A program made the position numbers and the translations under genes. 20,522 bases of DNA from Acetobacteraceae bacterium (GTDB lineage Bacteria > Pseudomonadota > Alphaproteobacteria > Acetobacterales > Acetobacteraceae). The stretch spans positions 1-20,522 of the forward strand of contig CANJOG010000003.1 of assembly GCA_947475475.1 (NCBI GenBank), in the 5' to 3' direction. This document shows positions 7,032 through 14,324 of the stretch, in pieces (position 1 is the first letter of the stretch; each line of letters begins with the position of its first letter). A model generated the notes under the pieces. That model was not told the origin of the DNA. It saw nothing but the letters and a program-made list of their open reading frames with translations, and made no database searches.

Positions 7032-7798
7032 CAGCTTGGGGACTGGCCAGGACGGTGCTGGTTCCGAACGGTTCGATTCCCAGCGGATAGGCTGATGGTC
7101 GGACAGGGTAGCGATCCTTCGTGTCTAAGAACCGGGCAGGCAAAGCCCGGCAGAAACGCGCGCGACCGCGCCGTTTGGCGCCAACTAGCTAGGCGCGCAT
7201 CTCTGCCGCATTGCAACATAAAACTTGGACCGAACGCCGTCCGGATCAAGCCCATGGCGGTCTCTTACACGGTTTGGCGGACCGTCGCACCCCAGCGTTG
7301 CGAGGCATGCTTGGGTGGCCTCTGCCCCCCCAGGGGCGGGGCGGTGCGTGGAGGGGCGCGGCGTGTGTGCCGTCATTGTCGCCATTGGCGTCCGTTGCGC
7401 GTGGACGCGCCGGGGCGGCGGCGCTGACCTGCGGGGCCTGACTTGCGCTGATCGAGGAACTGCTCATCGCAGCAGTATCCTTTGTGTGTTGGCATTGCGG
7501 GATTTTTCAGCCTGGGTGGGCAGCGTGCTTGCGCGGGGTTGGAGATCGGTCCTGCTCCTGCAGCCAAACTTGCTCCATGACGATTGACAACCGATGAATG
7601 CCGATCAGACAAGCCGATTTTCGACGTGTCTCAGCCTTGCGGGCGGGGCAGCAGAACTATACGAAGGGCGCCGGCAGCAGCCCCGCCGCGCATTCGCAAT
7701 ATCTGTGCGGCATGCGATGTCGGCTCTCTCTCACGCGCCGTCACCACCTCCGGTGTCGGGGACCTGGTTCGGCGCACCGCTCATTCCGGAGGATGTGC
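7032..7798. other. Long intergenic region between divergent DUF983 and prpD
   Basis: Open frames here give low-quality, arginine-, proline- and glycine-rich translations without recognisable motifs, and I call no gene. The frame continuous with prpD extends to 7598 but its 67 extra codons look random. Small structures present are a 6-bp hairpin (7132-7150), an ACTGCT/AGCAGT hairpin (7459-7476), and GC-rich runs around 7320-7350. Promoters for both divergent units must lie here. A weak candidate toward prpD is TTGCGG (7637) with TATACG (7658), but its 15-nt spacer is short. Confidence 0.5.
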
Positions 7799-9298
7799 AT
7801 GCAATTGCATGATGTGAGGGTGTACCCCTCGAAGGTTCCGCTCAAGCGCGAAGACCAACTGGCGTGGAAGATCGCCGGCGTCGCCGTGGACAAGGTCGCC
7901 GTCCAGAAGGACGTCGCCGAAATGATCATCAATCGCATCATCGACAATGCGTCGGTGGCCATTGCCTCCATCAACCGTCGCCCGATCGTCTCCGCGCGTG
8001 GCATGGCGCTCGGTCATGCGAAGAAGGGTGGCGCGACACTGTTCGGCCTGCCGGCCGCGAAGACGGTGAGCCCCGAATATGCGGCTTGGGCGAATGGCAC
8101 CGCCGTCCGCGAGCTCGACATGCACGACACCTTCCTGGCCGCTGACTATTCGCATCCGGGCGACAATATTCCGCCGATCCTCGCGGTCGCGCAGACCATG
8201 GGCAAGTCGGGCAAGGATCTGATCCGCGGCATCGCCACGGGCTATGAAATCCATGTCGACCTCGTGAAGGCGATCTGCCTGCACAAGCACAAGATCGATC
8301 ATATTGCCCATCTCTGCCCCGCCCAGGCCGCCGGTATCGGCACGCTGCTCGGGCTGAAGCAGGAAGTTGTCTATCAGGCGGTGCAGCAGGCGGTTCACGT
8401 CTCCTTCACGACGCGCCAGTCCCGCAAGGGCGAGATCAGCTCCTGGAAGGCCTATGCTCCGGCGCATGCCGGCAAGCTTGCCGTCGAGGCCGTCGATCGC
8501 GTGATGCGTGGCGAAGGCGCTCCGAGCCCGATCTATGAAGGCGAGGATTCGGTGATTGCGTGGCTGCTCGATGGTCCGGATGCGCATTACCAGGTGCCGC
8601 TGCCGGCGCCGGGCGAGGCCAAGCGCGCCATCATGGACACCTACACGAAGGAGCACAGCGCTGAGTACCAGTCGCAGGCTCTGATCGATCTGGCGTTCAA
8701 GCTGCGCGAGCAGATCCCCGATACCGCTGCCGTGGAGAAGATCATCATCCACACCAGCCATCACACGCATTACGTGATCGGCACCGGTGCGAATGATCCG
8801 CAGAAGATGGACCCGAAGGCGAGCCGCGAGACGCTCGATCATTCGATCATGTACATCTTCGCCGTCGCTCTGCAGGACGGCACGTGGAACCATGTGGACA
8901 GCTACGCGCCCAAGCGTGCTGGCCGTAAGGACACTGTCGAGCTGTGGCACAAGATCGAGACCAAGGAAGACCCGGAGTGGACGCGCCGCTACCACTCGCT
9001 GGACATCAACGACAAGGCCTTCGGCGGCCGCGTTGAAGTCATCCTGAAGAACGGCCAGCGTATCATCGAGGAAATGGCCGTGGCGAATGCGCATCCGCTG
9101 GGCGCGACCCCGTGGGTGCGTGAGAACTACATCCGCAAGTTCCTGCAGATGACGGACGGGATCATTTCCGCCCGTGAATCCAACCGCTTCCTCGATGCGG
9201 TGCAGAACCTGGGCAAGCTGGGCGCCGGCGAGCTTGGCGCGCTGAACGTGGCGGTTCCGGCCGGCACGCTGCTGGAGAGCAAGCCCGGCATCTTCTGA
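7799..9298 (+). CDS. prpD: 2-methylcitrate dehydratase (MmgE/PrpD family)
   Basis: Enzyme of the 2-methylcitrate cycle that dehydrates 2-methylcitrate during propionyl-CoA breakdown in the cytoplasm. The 499-residue protein has the length and motifs of PrpD: RELDMHDTFLAADYSHPGDN (104-123), ATGYEIHVDLVKA (146-158), RQSRKGEISSWKAYAPAHAG (206-225) in the substrate loop, and a C-terminal domain ending around NLGKLGAGELGALN. The ATG at 7799 follows GGAGG (7788-7792) at 6 nt; an in-frame ATG at 7793 touches that site and is unlikely. prpC lies 190 nt downstream on the same strand, which supports the function. Codons are strongly biased to C- and G-ending forms, as in well-expressed genes. No regulator (prpR) and no prpB or acnD is seen near it. 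Confidence 0.93.
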   Translation: MQLHDVRVYPSKVPLKREDQLAWKIAGVAVDKVAVQKDVAEMIINRIIDNASVAIASINRRPIVSARGMALGHAKKGGATLFGLPAAKTVSPEYAAWANGTAVRELDMHDTFLAADYSHPGDNIPPILAVAQTMGKSGKDLIRGIATGYEIHVDLVKAICLHKHKIDHIAHLCPAQAAGIGTLLGLKQEVVYQAVQQAVHVSFTTRQSRKGEISSWKAYAPAHAGKLAVEAVDRVMRGEGAPSPIYEGEDSVIAWLLDGPDAHYQVPLPAPGEAKRAIMDTYTKEHSAEYQSQALIDLAFKLREQIPDTAAVEKIIIHTSHHTHYVIGTGANDPQKMDPKASRETLDHSIMYIFAVALQDGTWNHVDSYAPKRAGRKDTVELWHKIETKEDPEWTRRYHSLDINDKAFGGRVEVILKNGQRIIEEMAVANAHPLGATPWVRENYIRKFLQMTDGIISARESNRFLDAVQNLGKLGAGELGALNVAVPAGTLLESKPGIF

Positions 9299-9312
9299 TC
9301 CGGTGCGAGATG

Positions 9313-9343
9313 GTGGCGGGGCATCCGTGTGGTGCCCCGCCAC
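9313..9343 (+). other. Strong intercistronic hairpin between prpD and prpC
   Basis: A perfect 11-bp GC-rich stem (arms 9313-9323 and 9333-9343, 9-nt loop) starts 14 nt after the prpD stop. It lacks a downstream T-run, so it is more likely an mRNA-stabilising or processing element than a terminator. It could allow different prpD and prpC transcript levels. The remaining 145 nt before prpC contain only a short GC-rich palindrome (9413-9428). Confidence 0.6.
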
Positions 9344-9488
9344 GCGTTTCAGGAACGGCCCTGCGGCCATCCGACGACACAGACCATCAGGTTTCGACCA
9401 ACCGGCCCGGTTGAGGGCGCCCGCCCTCCCAATGGGCGGAAGCAAGCCGACGGGCTAGAACCTCGGCCAGGTATCTAGGAGAGACAAT

Positions 9489-10643
9489 ATGAGCGAGACT
9501 GCTGCCCCCACCGGCCCGAAGCCGAAGAAATCCGTCGCCCTGTCCGGCGTGCTCGCCGGCAACACGGCGCTCTGCACTGTCGGGCGCACCGGCAATGACC
9601 TGCATTATCGCGGCTATGACATTCTCGATGTCGCCGAGGCTTGCGAGTTCGAGGAAATCGCCCATTTGCTGGTGCACGGCACGCTGCCGAACCGCGCCGA
9701 GCTGGCCGCCTACAAAACCAAGCTGAAGGCGCTGCGTGGCATCCCCGCCAGCGTGAAGGCGGTGCTGGAAGCGCTGCCGGCTGCATCGCATCCGATGGAT
9801 GTGATGCGCACGGGCGTCTCCGCGATGGGCTGCGTGGTGCCTGAGAAGGATGACCATAATCTCGCCGGTGCAAAGGACATCGCCGACAAGCTGATGGCCT
9901 CGCTCGGTTCCATCCTGCTCTACTGGTATCACTTCGCCACCAATGGCCGCCGCATCGAGGTCGAGACCGACGATGACAGCATTGGCGGGCATTTCCTGCA
10001 TCTGCTGCATGGGCAGACGCCGCCGGATCTGTGGGTACGCGCAATGCACACCTCGCTGATCCTCTACGCCGAGCATGAGTTCAACGCCTCGACCTTCACC
10101 TCGCGTGTGATCGCGGGCACGGGCTCGGATATGTACTCGGCGATCGCCGGTGGCATCGGCGCGCTGCGTGGGCCCAAGCATGGCGGCGCCAACGAGGTCG
10201 CGTTCGAAATCCAGAAGCGCTACGCGAACCCGGACGAGGCGGAAGCCGATATCCGCGCCCGTGTCGAGAAGAAGGAAGTCGTCATCGGCTTCGGCCATCC
10301 GGTCTATACGGTGTCCGATCCGCGCAACAAGGTCATCAAGGGTGTTGCGCACGAGCTGTCCAAGGATGCCGGGTCGACGAAGATGTTCGACATCGCCGAG
10401 CGGCTGGAGAGCGTGATGTGGGAAATCAAGAAGATGTTCCCCAACCTCGATTGGTTCAGCGCGGTGAGCTACCACATGATGGGCGTGCCGACGGCGATGT
10501 TCACGCCGCTCTTTGTGATCTCGCGTACCTCCGGCTGGAGTGCGCATATCATCGAGCAGCGGATCGACAACAAGATCATCCGCCCGTCGGCAAACTATGT
10601 CGGCCCGGAAGATCTGACGTTCGTGCCGATCGATCAGCGCTAA
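9489..10643 (+). CDS. prpC: 2-methylcitrate synthase / citrate synthase family
   Basis: Condenses propionyl-CoA with oxaloacetate to 2-methylcitrate; many members also make citrate. The 384-residue length and sequence match PrpC rather than the longer hexameric citrate synthases. Landmarks are YRGYDILDVAE (40-50), LYAEHEFNASTFTSRV (192-207), GALRGPKHGGANE (224-236) with catalytic His231, VIGFGHPVYT (265-274) with His270, and NLDWFSAVSYHMMG (319-332) with catalytic Asp321. The ATG at 9489 has AGGAGAG (9477-9483) 5 nt upstream. It follows prpD and ends just before a strong terminator, so the pair is a complete transcription unit. The adjacency to prpD is the main reason to prefer methylcitrate synthase over citrate synthase. 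Confidence 0.94.
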   Translation: MSETAAPTGPKPKKSVALSGVLAGNTALCTVGRTGNDLHYRGYDILDVAEACEFEEIAHLLVHGTLPNRAELAAYKTKLKALRGIPASVKAVLEALPAASHPMDVMRTGVSAMGCVVPEKDDHNLAGAKDIADKLMASLGSILLYWYHFATNGRRIEVETDDDSIGGHFLHLLHGQTPPDLWVRAMHTSLILYAEHEFNASTFTSRVIAGTGSDMYSAIAGGIGALRGPKHGGANEVAFEIQKRYANPDEAEADIRARVEKKEVVIGFGHPVYTVSDPRNKVIKGVAHELSKDAGSTKMFDIAERLESVMWEIKKMFPNLDWFSAVSYHMMGVPTAMFTPLFVISRTSGWSAHIIEQRIDNKIIRPSANYVGPEDLTFVPIDQR

Positions 10644-10698
10644 AAAAATTCAGCATTGATTTCTTGGCGCCGATTATCGGCGGCAGGAAGTGACGAGC

Positions 10699-10733
10699 AA
10701 GCCGCCATGGGTAACCATGGCGGCTTTTCTTTT
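10699..10733 (+). terminator. Intrinsic terminator of prpDC
   Basis: A perfect 12-bp stem (AAGCCGCCATGG, 10699-10710, pairing with 10715-10726) with loop GTAA is followed by TTTTCTTTT (10725-10733). It lies 55 nt after the prpC stop. A minor 6-bp hairpin (10668-10682) precedes it. Confidence 0.92.
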
Positions 10734-10755
10734 GATTATTTCAGGAGATTTCAGA

Positions 10756-10863
10756 ATGCCTCGACTGGTGTGGCAGCGCGCAGCGGCATTGAACGGCGGT
10801 TCGAATTTCGATTTCCCTGTGGAAAACCCCTGCGGGAGTGAAAAAAAATGGTGCGCGGCGTGA
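10756..10863 (+). CDS. Possible 35-residue small ORF in the leader region
   Basis: ATG at 10756 is preceded by AGGAG (10743-10747) at 8-nt spacing and runs 35 codons to TGA; the product starts MPRLVWQRAA and ends EKKWCAA. A second, overlapping small frame (10848-10901, 17 codons) also has a GGGAG at 9 nt. There is no known family, no promoter fits between the prpC terminator and this ORF, and composition is not informative. Listed only because the ribosome-binding site is good; it may be chance. Confidence 0.18.
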   Translation: MPRLVWQRAAALNGGSNFDFPVENPCGSEKKWCAA

Positions 10864-10872
10864 CTGTTTCTG

Positions 10873-10901
10873 TTGACACGACGCGGCAACGCGCTGTTTA
10901 G
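10873..10901 (+). promoter_or_regulatory. Candidate sigma-70 promoter of the histone-like gene
   Basis: A perfect TTGACA (10873-10878) is followed after 17 nt by GTTTAG (10896-10901), a poor -10, or after 18 nt by TTTAGC. Use of this promoter would give a leader of roughly 310 nt before the histone-like ATG. Sequence 10902-11207 holds no recognisable gene or terminator. Confidence 0.35.
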
Positions 10902-11221
10902 CCGAAGACGCACGCGTTGTCCGATTCGCGACGCGCCGGATGAAGCGTCAAGAATGCGTGCGACAGGGAAGGACGATCGATGGATCGGCGGCTTTTCGGA
11001 GCGGTGGTCGGCGGATGCGCGGGACGCAGCATCCCGTTGCATGCCGTGCCGGCCGCGCTCTTGCGAGCGGATATTCCGCTGGCTTCCGATCCGGTCACCA
11101 GCCCGCAGTTGCTGCTCGACGCGCCCGCACGCATGCGCCGCAGAGAGATGAGGCGGGGCCGGCGCTCTCCGCGTTTACTCGGCTTCCGCTCAATCAACGC
11201 CAAAACCAGGAGTTACACGCA

Positions 11222-11860
11222 ATGACCGACGAGACCACGACTGACGACAAGCCGCGCGCTCAGGCGCTGGCCGTCCGCGCTTCGACCCGCAAGGCTGCAG
11301 GCGGCCGCAAGACTACCGCACGCGGTGCGACCAAGACGGCGCGTAAGCCCGCCGTCCGCAAGGCCGCGAAGCCTGCCGCGAAGAAGGCCGCTGCTCCGAA
11401 GAAGGCTGCTGCGAAGAAGCCGGCTGCCAAGAAGGCCGCCGTTGCGAAGAAGGCTGCTCCGAAGAAGGCTGCTGCCAAGAAGCCGGTTGCCAAGAAGGCA
11501 GCTGTGAAGAAGGCCGCGCCGAAGAAGGCCGCTGCCAAGAAGCCGGCTGCCAAGAAGGCTGCTGTGAAGAAGGCTGGCGTGAAGAAGGCCGCGCCGAAGA
11601 AGGTTGCTGCGAAGAAGCCGGTTGCCAAGAAGGCCGCGACGAAGAAGGTTGCCGCCAAGAAGCCGGTTGCCAAGAAGGCTGCCGCGCCGAAGAAGGCCGC
11701 TGCGAAGAAGCCGGCTGCCAAGAAGGCTGCTGCTCCGAAGAAGGCTGCCGCCGCTGCGAAGGCGCCGGTTGCCAAGCGCGCTTACAAGCCGCGCGCGAAG
11801 AAGGTTGCTCCCGCCGAGGCCGCTCCGGCTCCGGAAGTGACCTCGACCGAAGAGGGCTGA
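11222..11860 (+). CDS. Histone H1-like, lysine/alanine/proline-repeat DNA-binding protein
   Basis: A 212-residue, extremely basic protein resembling the C-terminal tail of eukaryotic histone H1 and bacterial homologues such as Hc1 and AlgP. A short acidic start (MTDETTTDDK) leads into lysine-, alanine- and proline-rich sequence from about residue 40 to 193. It contains six copies of AAKKPxAKK, centred on prolines 67, 88, 108, 133, 148 and 164, and the tail is acidic (TSTEEG). Such proteins are disordered and bind DNA through charge, so a nucleoid-compacting or regulatory role is the family expectation. The ATG at 11222 follows AGGAG (11208-11212) at 9 nt; the frame is open further upstream but without coding character. 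It stands as a single gene between a long leader and a strong terminator. The repeats are prone to length change, so the exact size may vary between strains. Confidence 0.85.
   Translation: MTDETTTDDKPRAQALAVRASTRKAAGGRKTTARGATKTARKPAVRKAAKPAAKKAAAPKKAAAKKPAAKKAAVAKKAAPKKAAAKKPVAKKAAVKKAAPKKAAAKKPAAKKAAVKKAGVKKAAPKKVAAKKPVAKKAATKKVAAKKPVAKKAAAPKKAAAKKPAAKKAAAPKKAAAAAKAPVAKRAYKPRAKKVAPAEAAPAPEVTSTEEG
11381..11770 (+). repeat. Degenerate tandem repeats encoding the AAKKPxAKK modules
   Basis: Within the histone-like gene the DNA repeats AAGAAGGCTGCTGCCAAGAA-type units with interspersed CCGGTTGCC or CCGGCTGCC. Units are irregularly spaced (15 to 25 codons between the proline positions) and differ mainly at third codon positions, which indicates repeated duplication followed by drift. 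This is a likely site of slippage or recombination. Confidence 0.75.
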
Positions 11861-11883
11861 TACCAGCTCGCTACGAAGACGGA

Positions 11884-11910
11884 AAAGGGCACCTTCGGGT
11901 GCCCTTTTTT
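11884..11910 (+). terminator. Intrinsic terminator with UUCG loop
   Basis: A perfect 10-bp stem AAAGGGCACC (11884-11893) pairs with GGTGCCCTTT (11898-11907) around the extra-stable loop TTCG, and the T-run continues to 11910. It lies 23 nt after the histone-like stop. On the opposite strand the stem is followed by four T, so it may also stop transcripts of the convergent gene ending at 11955. Confidence 0.93.
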
Positions 11911-11954
11911 GTTGGGGTTGGATTCATCGTCGATCTGTTCAGCGTCTCGGCGTT

Positions 11955-12770
11955 TCAGCGGCTCCGTTGTGCGCTGGCGGGTGGGCGAGGTGGCACAGCG
12001 AGCACATCCTCCTGACCGACCTGCACGGCCAGGCGCCCCGCCAGCGCCTGGCGCAGGCGGAGTTTGTGCCAGGACTCAAAGGTGGACGTGCGGCCGGGGC
12101 AGAGAGCGGCGGCGGTGTCGCGCTGCGCGTCCATGAGCGCGCGCAGCCGGTTGAGCGCATGACGCGGTACAATTTCGTCGGACGGTGCGCGCAGGGTGGT
12201 CCATCCGCGCGGGGCAAGGCTGGCGCGTAGCGTGGCGGCCGGATCGTGCGGTGGCGCGGCGCCGAACAGCATGTCATGCGCCGCGCGGCGCCAGGCGGTT
12301 GCGAGCGCGCCATCGCGTCGGTCGCGCGGCAGGAAATCCGGCACGCCGCGCGGCAGGGCGGTAGCGAGCAGTGGTGTGTCGAGCACCTCGGCGAGCATCT
12401 CGATCCATTGCCGGTCCACGCGGTCCAGCAGGCCTGCACAGACCATGGCGTCGTGCTTTGGGTAGTCCACGAGGTCTGGCGCTTCCAGATCGGCCATGAG
12501 CCCCTCTATGCGCCAGGCGCCGCCCGGTGCGTGGATCAGCATGGCGGCGGCCGGCACGGTGACGGTGAGGCCGCGGCGGTGCGCCCAGGCGGCGATTTCT
12601 TCGAGTGTGGTCTCCAACACTTCTTCCTCGGTGTGGATCAGCGTCCAGACCTGGCTGCGGCCGATGCGTGGCGCGAGGTGGGTGAAGAGAGTGCCATCGG
12701 ATTGCAGGTCGATGATGCGCGGGCGTTGCGGCAGCAGAGCGAGGAGGTTAGCGGCGAGGCGCGGGTTCAT
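11955..12770 (-). CDS. Degenerate SAM-methyltransferase-like protein
   Basis: A 271-residue protein without a confident functional name. Its N-terminus RIIDLQSDGTLFTHLAPRIG (18-37) and VWTLIHTEEEVLE (41-53) follow the strand-loop-helix layout of class I methyltransferases that read DLGxGTG and then an acidic second strand. DAMVCAGLLDRVDRQWIEML (107-126) matches the mid-domain helix of the same group, and the C-terminus resembles the WHxxRxxxAxGRLxxxVG tail of alphaproteobacterial methyltransferases found beside GT4 glycosyltransferases. The glycine-rich SAM loop is eroded (DLQSDGT), so activity is doubtful. It starts 34 nt after the glycosyltransferase gene and probably shares its transcript. 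Methyltransferase assignment is my inference from pattern, not a clear family match. Confidence 0.6.
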   Translation of the reverse strand: MNPRLAANLLALLPQRPRIIDLQSDGTLFTHLAPRIGRSQVWTLIHTEEEVLETTLEEIAAWAHRRGLTVTVPAAAMLIHAPGGAWRIEGLMADLEAPDLVDYPKHDAMVCAGLLDRVDRQWIEMLAEVLDTPLLATALPRGVPDFLPRDRRDGALATAWRRAAHDMLFGAAPPHDPAATLRASLAPRGWTTLRAPSDEIVPRHALNRLRALMDAQRDTAAALCPGRTSTFESWHKLRLRQALAGRLAVQVGQEDVLAVPPRPPASAQRSR

Positions 12771-12804
12771 AGGCTGATCCGGAGATGCGGTGTGGGCGTG
12801 CGTG

Positions 12805-13845
12805 TCAGGCGAGAGCGGCGGCGAGCAGGCTTGCCTGGCCTTGCCAGACCGGCAAGGCGGCGCCGGCGGTGAAGGCGGCGTCCGACATGTCGGTACGCAA
12901 GGCGCGGTCGAAGATCATGCGCCGCATTGCTTTGGAGAGTGCATCGGAATCGCCAGGCTTGGCCAGAACGCCGGTCTCGGGTGCGATCAGTGCGCCGATG
13001 CCCCCGCCGTTGGTCGCCGCGACCGGCAGGCCGCGGCGCAATGCGCGCGCGATATCGATGCCGTAGCCATCCCACCAGCTTGCGAGGGCGAATATATCGG
13101 CGCCTATCCAGGCGGACTCGGCCGCGCTGGCGGGCGCGCCGGCGGGATCGAGGAAGCGCACCTGGCGCGCGATGCCGAGTTGTTTGGCCAGTTCTGCAAG
13201 GTCGCGCGCATGCGCCGGATCGGCGGCGGCATCGCCGAGGATGGTGAGAGTCCAGTCGAGATCGAAGAGACGTGCGAGCGCGCGCAACAGGACGTCGTGG
13301 CCCTTGCGCGGGATCAGCGCGCCTGCGGCGAGGATGGCGCAGCCCGTGCCGCCCGAGCCTTGTGCGCGCGGCAGTGGATCGGTGCCGGGTGTGACGACGG
13401 CGATGGAGTCGGCGTTGATGCCGGATTCGGCGGCGATGATGTCGCGCGCGGCGGTGCTTGTGGCGATGACGCGGCCGAGTGTGCGGCACAGGCTGATTTC
13501 GGCGGCACGCAGCCGGGCGGAATCCTCGCCGGTCAGACCTTGCTCGATGGAAACCGGGCGATGGATGAGCACGTGGGCGCGGCGTGCGGCGAGTGCGTCG
13601 CTTTGCGGCAGGAAGGCGGGCAGCGCGTTGCCGTCGATGAGGATGGTGGCGGTGTCGGGCAGGGTCTCGACGCAGGCGCGCGCCGCGATCTGTGCCGCGC
13701 GATCGGCGAGCGGATGCGCGCCGCCGATGTCATGCAGCACGGCATCAGTGCCGGTGGCGTTCAGCGCGGCGACGATCAGTCTGTCATAGTCGAGATTGCC
13801 ATGGGCCGCGCCACGCGAGGCGGGAGCAAGCAGGGCGATGTGCAT
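12805..13845 (-). CDS. GT4-family glycosyltransferase
   Basis: A 346-residue GT-B fold glycosyltransferase, expected to move a sugar from a nucleotide-sugar donor in the cytoplasm or at the inner membrane. The C-terminal half carries AAGALIPRKGHDVLLRAL (173-190), the nucleotide-binding strand LTILGD (200-205), and the donor site ALASWWDGYGIDIARALRRG (253-272) followed by LPVAATNGGGI. In it the first acidic residue of the usual ExxxxxxxE motif is Asp and the second is lost. The ATG at 13845 has AAGGA 6 nt upstream. The gene is 92 nt downstream of flgN with a palindrome between them. Flagellin or envelope-lipid glycosylation are both possible; position beside flagellar genes is suggestive only. 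Confidence 0.82.
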   Translation of the reverse strand: MHIALLAPASRGAAHGNLDYDRLIVAALNATGTDAVLHDIGGAHPLADRAAQIAARACVETLPDTATILIDGNALPAFLPQSDALAARRAHVLIHRPVSIEQGLTGEDSARLRAAEISLCRTLGRVIATSTAARDIIAAESGINADSIAVVTPGTDPLPRAQGSGGTGCAILAAGALIPRKGHDVLLRALARLFDLDWTLTILGDAAADPAHARDLAELAKQLGIARQVRFLDPAGAPASAAESAWIGADIFALASWWDGYGIDIARALRRGLPVAATNGGGIGALIAPETGVLAKPGDSDALSKAMRRMIFDRALRTDMSDAAFTAGAALPVWQGQASLLAAALA

Positions 13846-13907
13846 GCGCCATCCTTGGCGGAATTCGCGGGCGCGGGCAACCGGGGCGCCGCGCGCGCGA
13901 TGGATAT

Positions 13908-13935
13908 GCGCACACTATATATAAAGAGTGTGTGC
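13908..13935 (-). promoter_or_regulatory. Palindrome around a TATATA core, probable operator/promoter
   Basis: Arms GCGCACACT (13908-13916) and AGTGTGTGC (13927-13935) pair at eight of nine positions and flank the AT-rich 10-nt core ATATATAAAG. On the minus strand the core offers TATATA-type -10 sequences about 70-80 nt before the glycosyltransferase ATG, so a dimeric regulator could cover the -10. No good -35 is seen. The palindrome begins 2 nt after the flgN stop and could instead be a 3' hairpin of that transcript, though no T-run follows. Confidence 0.5.
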
Positions 13936-13937
13936 AC

Positions 13938-14324
13938 TCAGATGCTGGCATGTACCGCGAAGGCGCTTTTGCGCAACTGCGGGCCGCGTGGCGTGGCGGC
14001 GTAGTTGCGCGGCGCGCCATAGGCGCTGGCGCTGGAGCATGCGCGATCCTGACGCGCGGCGCGGGCCAGGATCGCGAGCACTTCCTTTTGCGCCTCCATC
14101 GCGATTTCGAGCAGGCGGCGATTGGTGACGGCAAGTTCGGCGAGGTCGCGGATCGCCGCTGCGCGCACGGGATTGGTGGAGGCGGCGCGCAGCAACGGTT
14201 CCGCGGCGGTGATCGCCGCCTGCTTGTGTGCGAGCAATGCGCCGGCGGCGGCGAGGTCGGCGTTGGCGAGCGCGTCATTCTCGGCGCGCAGAATGGTGAT
14301 GAGCGATGCGAGCGGGTCGGTCAT
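13938..14324 (-). CDS. flgN: FlgN-like flagellar export chaperone
   Basis: A 128-residue, mostly helical protein of the alphaproteobacterial FlgN-like type, expected to escort hook-associated proteins to the flagellar export gate in the cytoplasm. Visible features are LITILRAENDALANADL (8-24), AHKQAAITAAEPLL (32-45), DLAELAVTNRRLLEIAMEAQ (60-79) and the C-terminal motif SAYGAPRNYA (100-109). The helical pattern, ENxAL start and YGA tail fit this group although similarity to enteric FlgN is low. The start overlaps the stop of the rod-binding gene as ATGA (14321-14324). It is the last gene of the flgI unit. Confidence 0.75.
   Translation of the reverse strand: MTDPLASLITILRAENDALANADLAAAGALLAHKQAAITAAEPLLRAASTNPVRAAAIRDLAELAVTNRRLLEIAMEAQKEVLAILARAARQDRACSSASAYGAPRNYAATPRGPQLRKSAFAVHASI

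Noticed and set aside
7073..7090. tRNA-like T-loop GGTTCGATTCCC
   Set aside because: The flanking bases do not form a T-stem, and no acceptor or anticodon arm can be drawn around it.
7598..7798. N-terminal extension of the prpD frame by 67 codons
   Set aside because: The translation is arginine/serine-rich without family similarity, while ATG 7799 has a correctly spaced GGAGG and gives the usual PrpD start.
7781..9445. 554-codon minus-strand ORF opposite prpD
   Set aside because: Antisense shadow of a strongly codon-biased gene.
10796..10815. tRNA-like GGTTCGAATTTC
   Set aside because: No pairing stem and no tRNA body; it lies within the leader of the histone-like gene.
10940..11221. Upstream extension of the histone-like frame
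   Set aside because: The extra residues look random; AGGAG is correctly spaced to ATG 11222 and the product begins with a typical acidic start.
11381..11770. CRISPR-like array
   Set aside because: The periodic DNA is protein-coding lysine/alanine repeats with irregular spacing and no unique spacers.
12055..12071. Second sigma-54-like TGGCAC on the minus strand
   Set aside because: It lies inside the 3' part of a gene, and the -12 part is CCGC rather than TTGC; a chance match in GC-rich DNA. Similar partial matches in flgI (about 15365-15379) and at 15874-15888 were also set aside.
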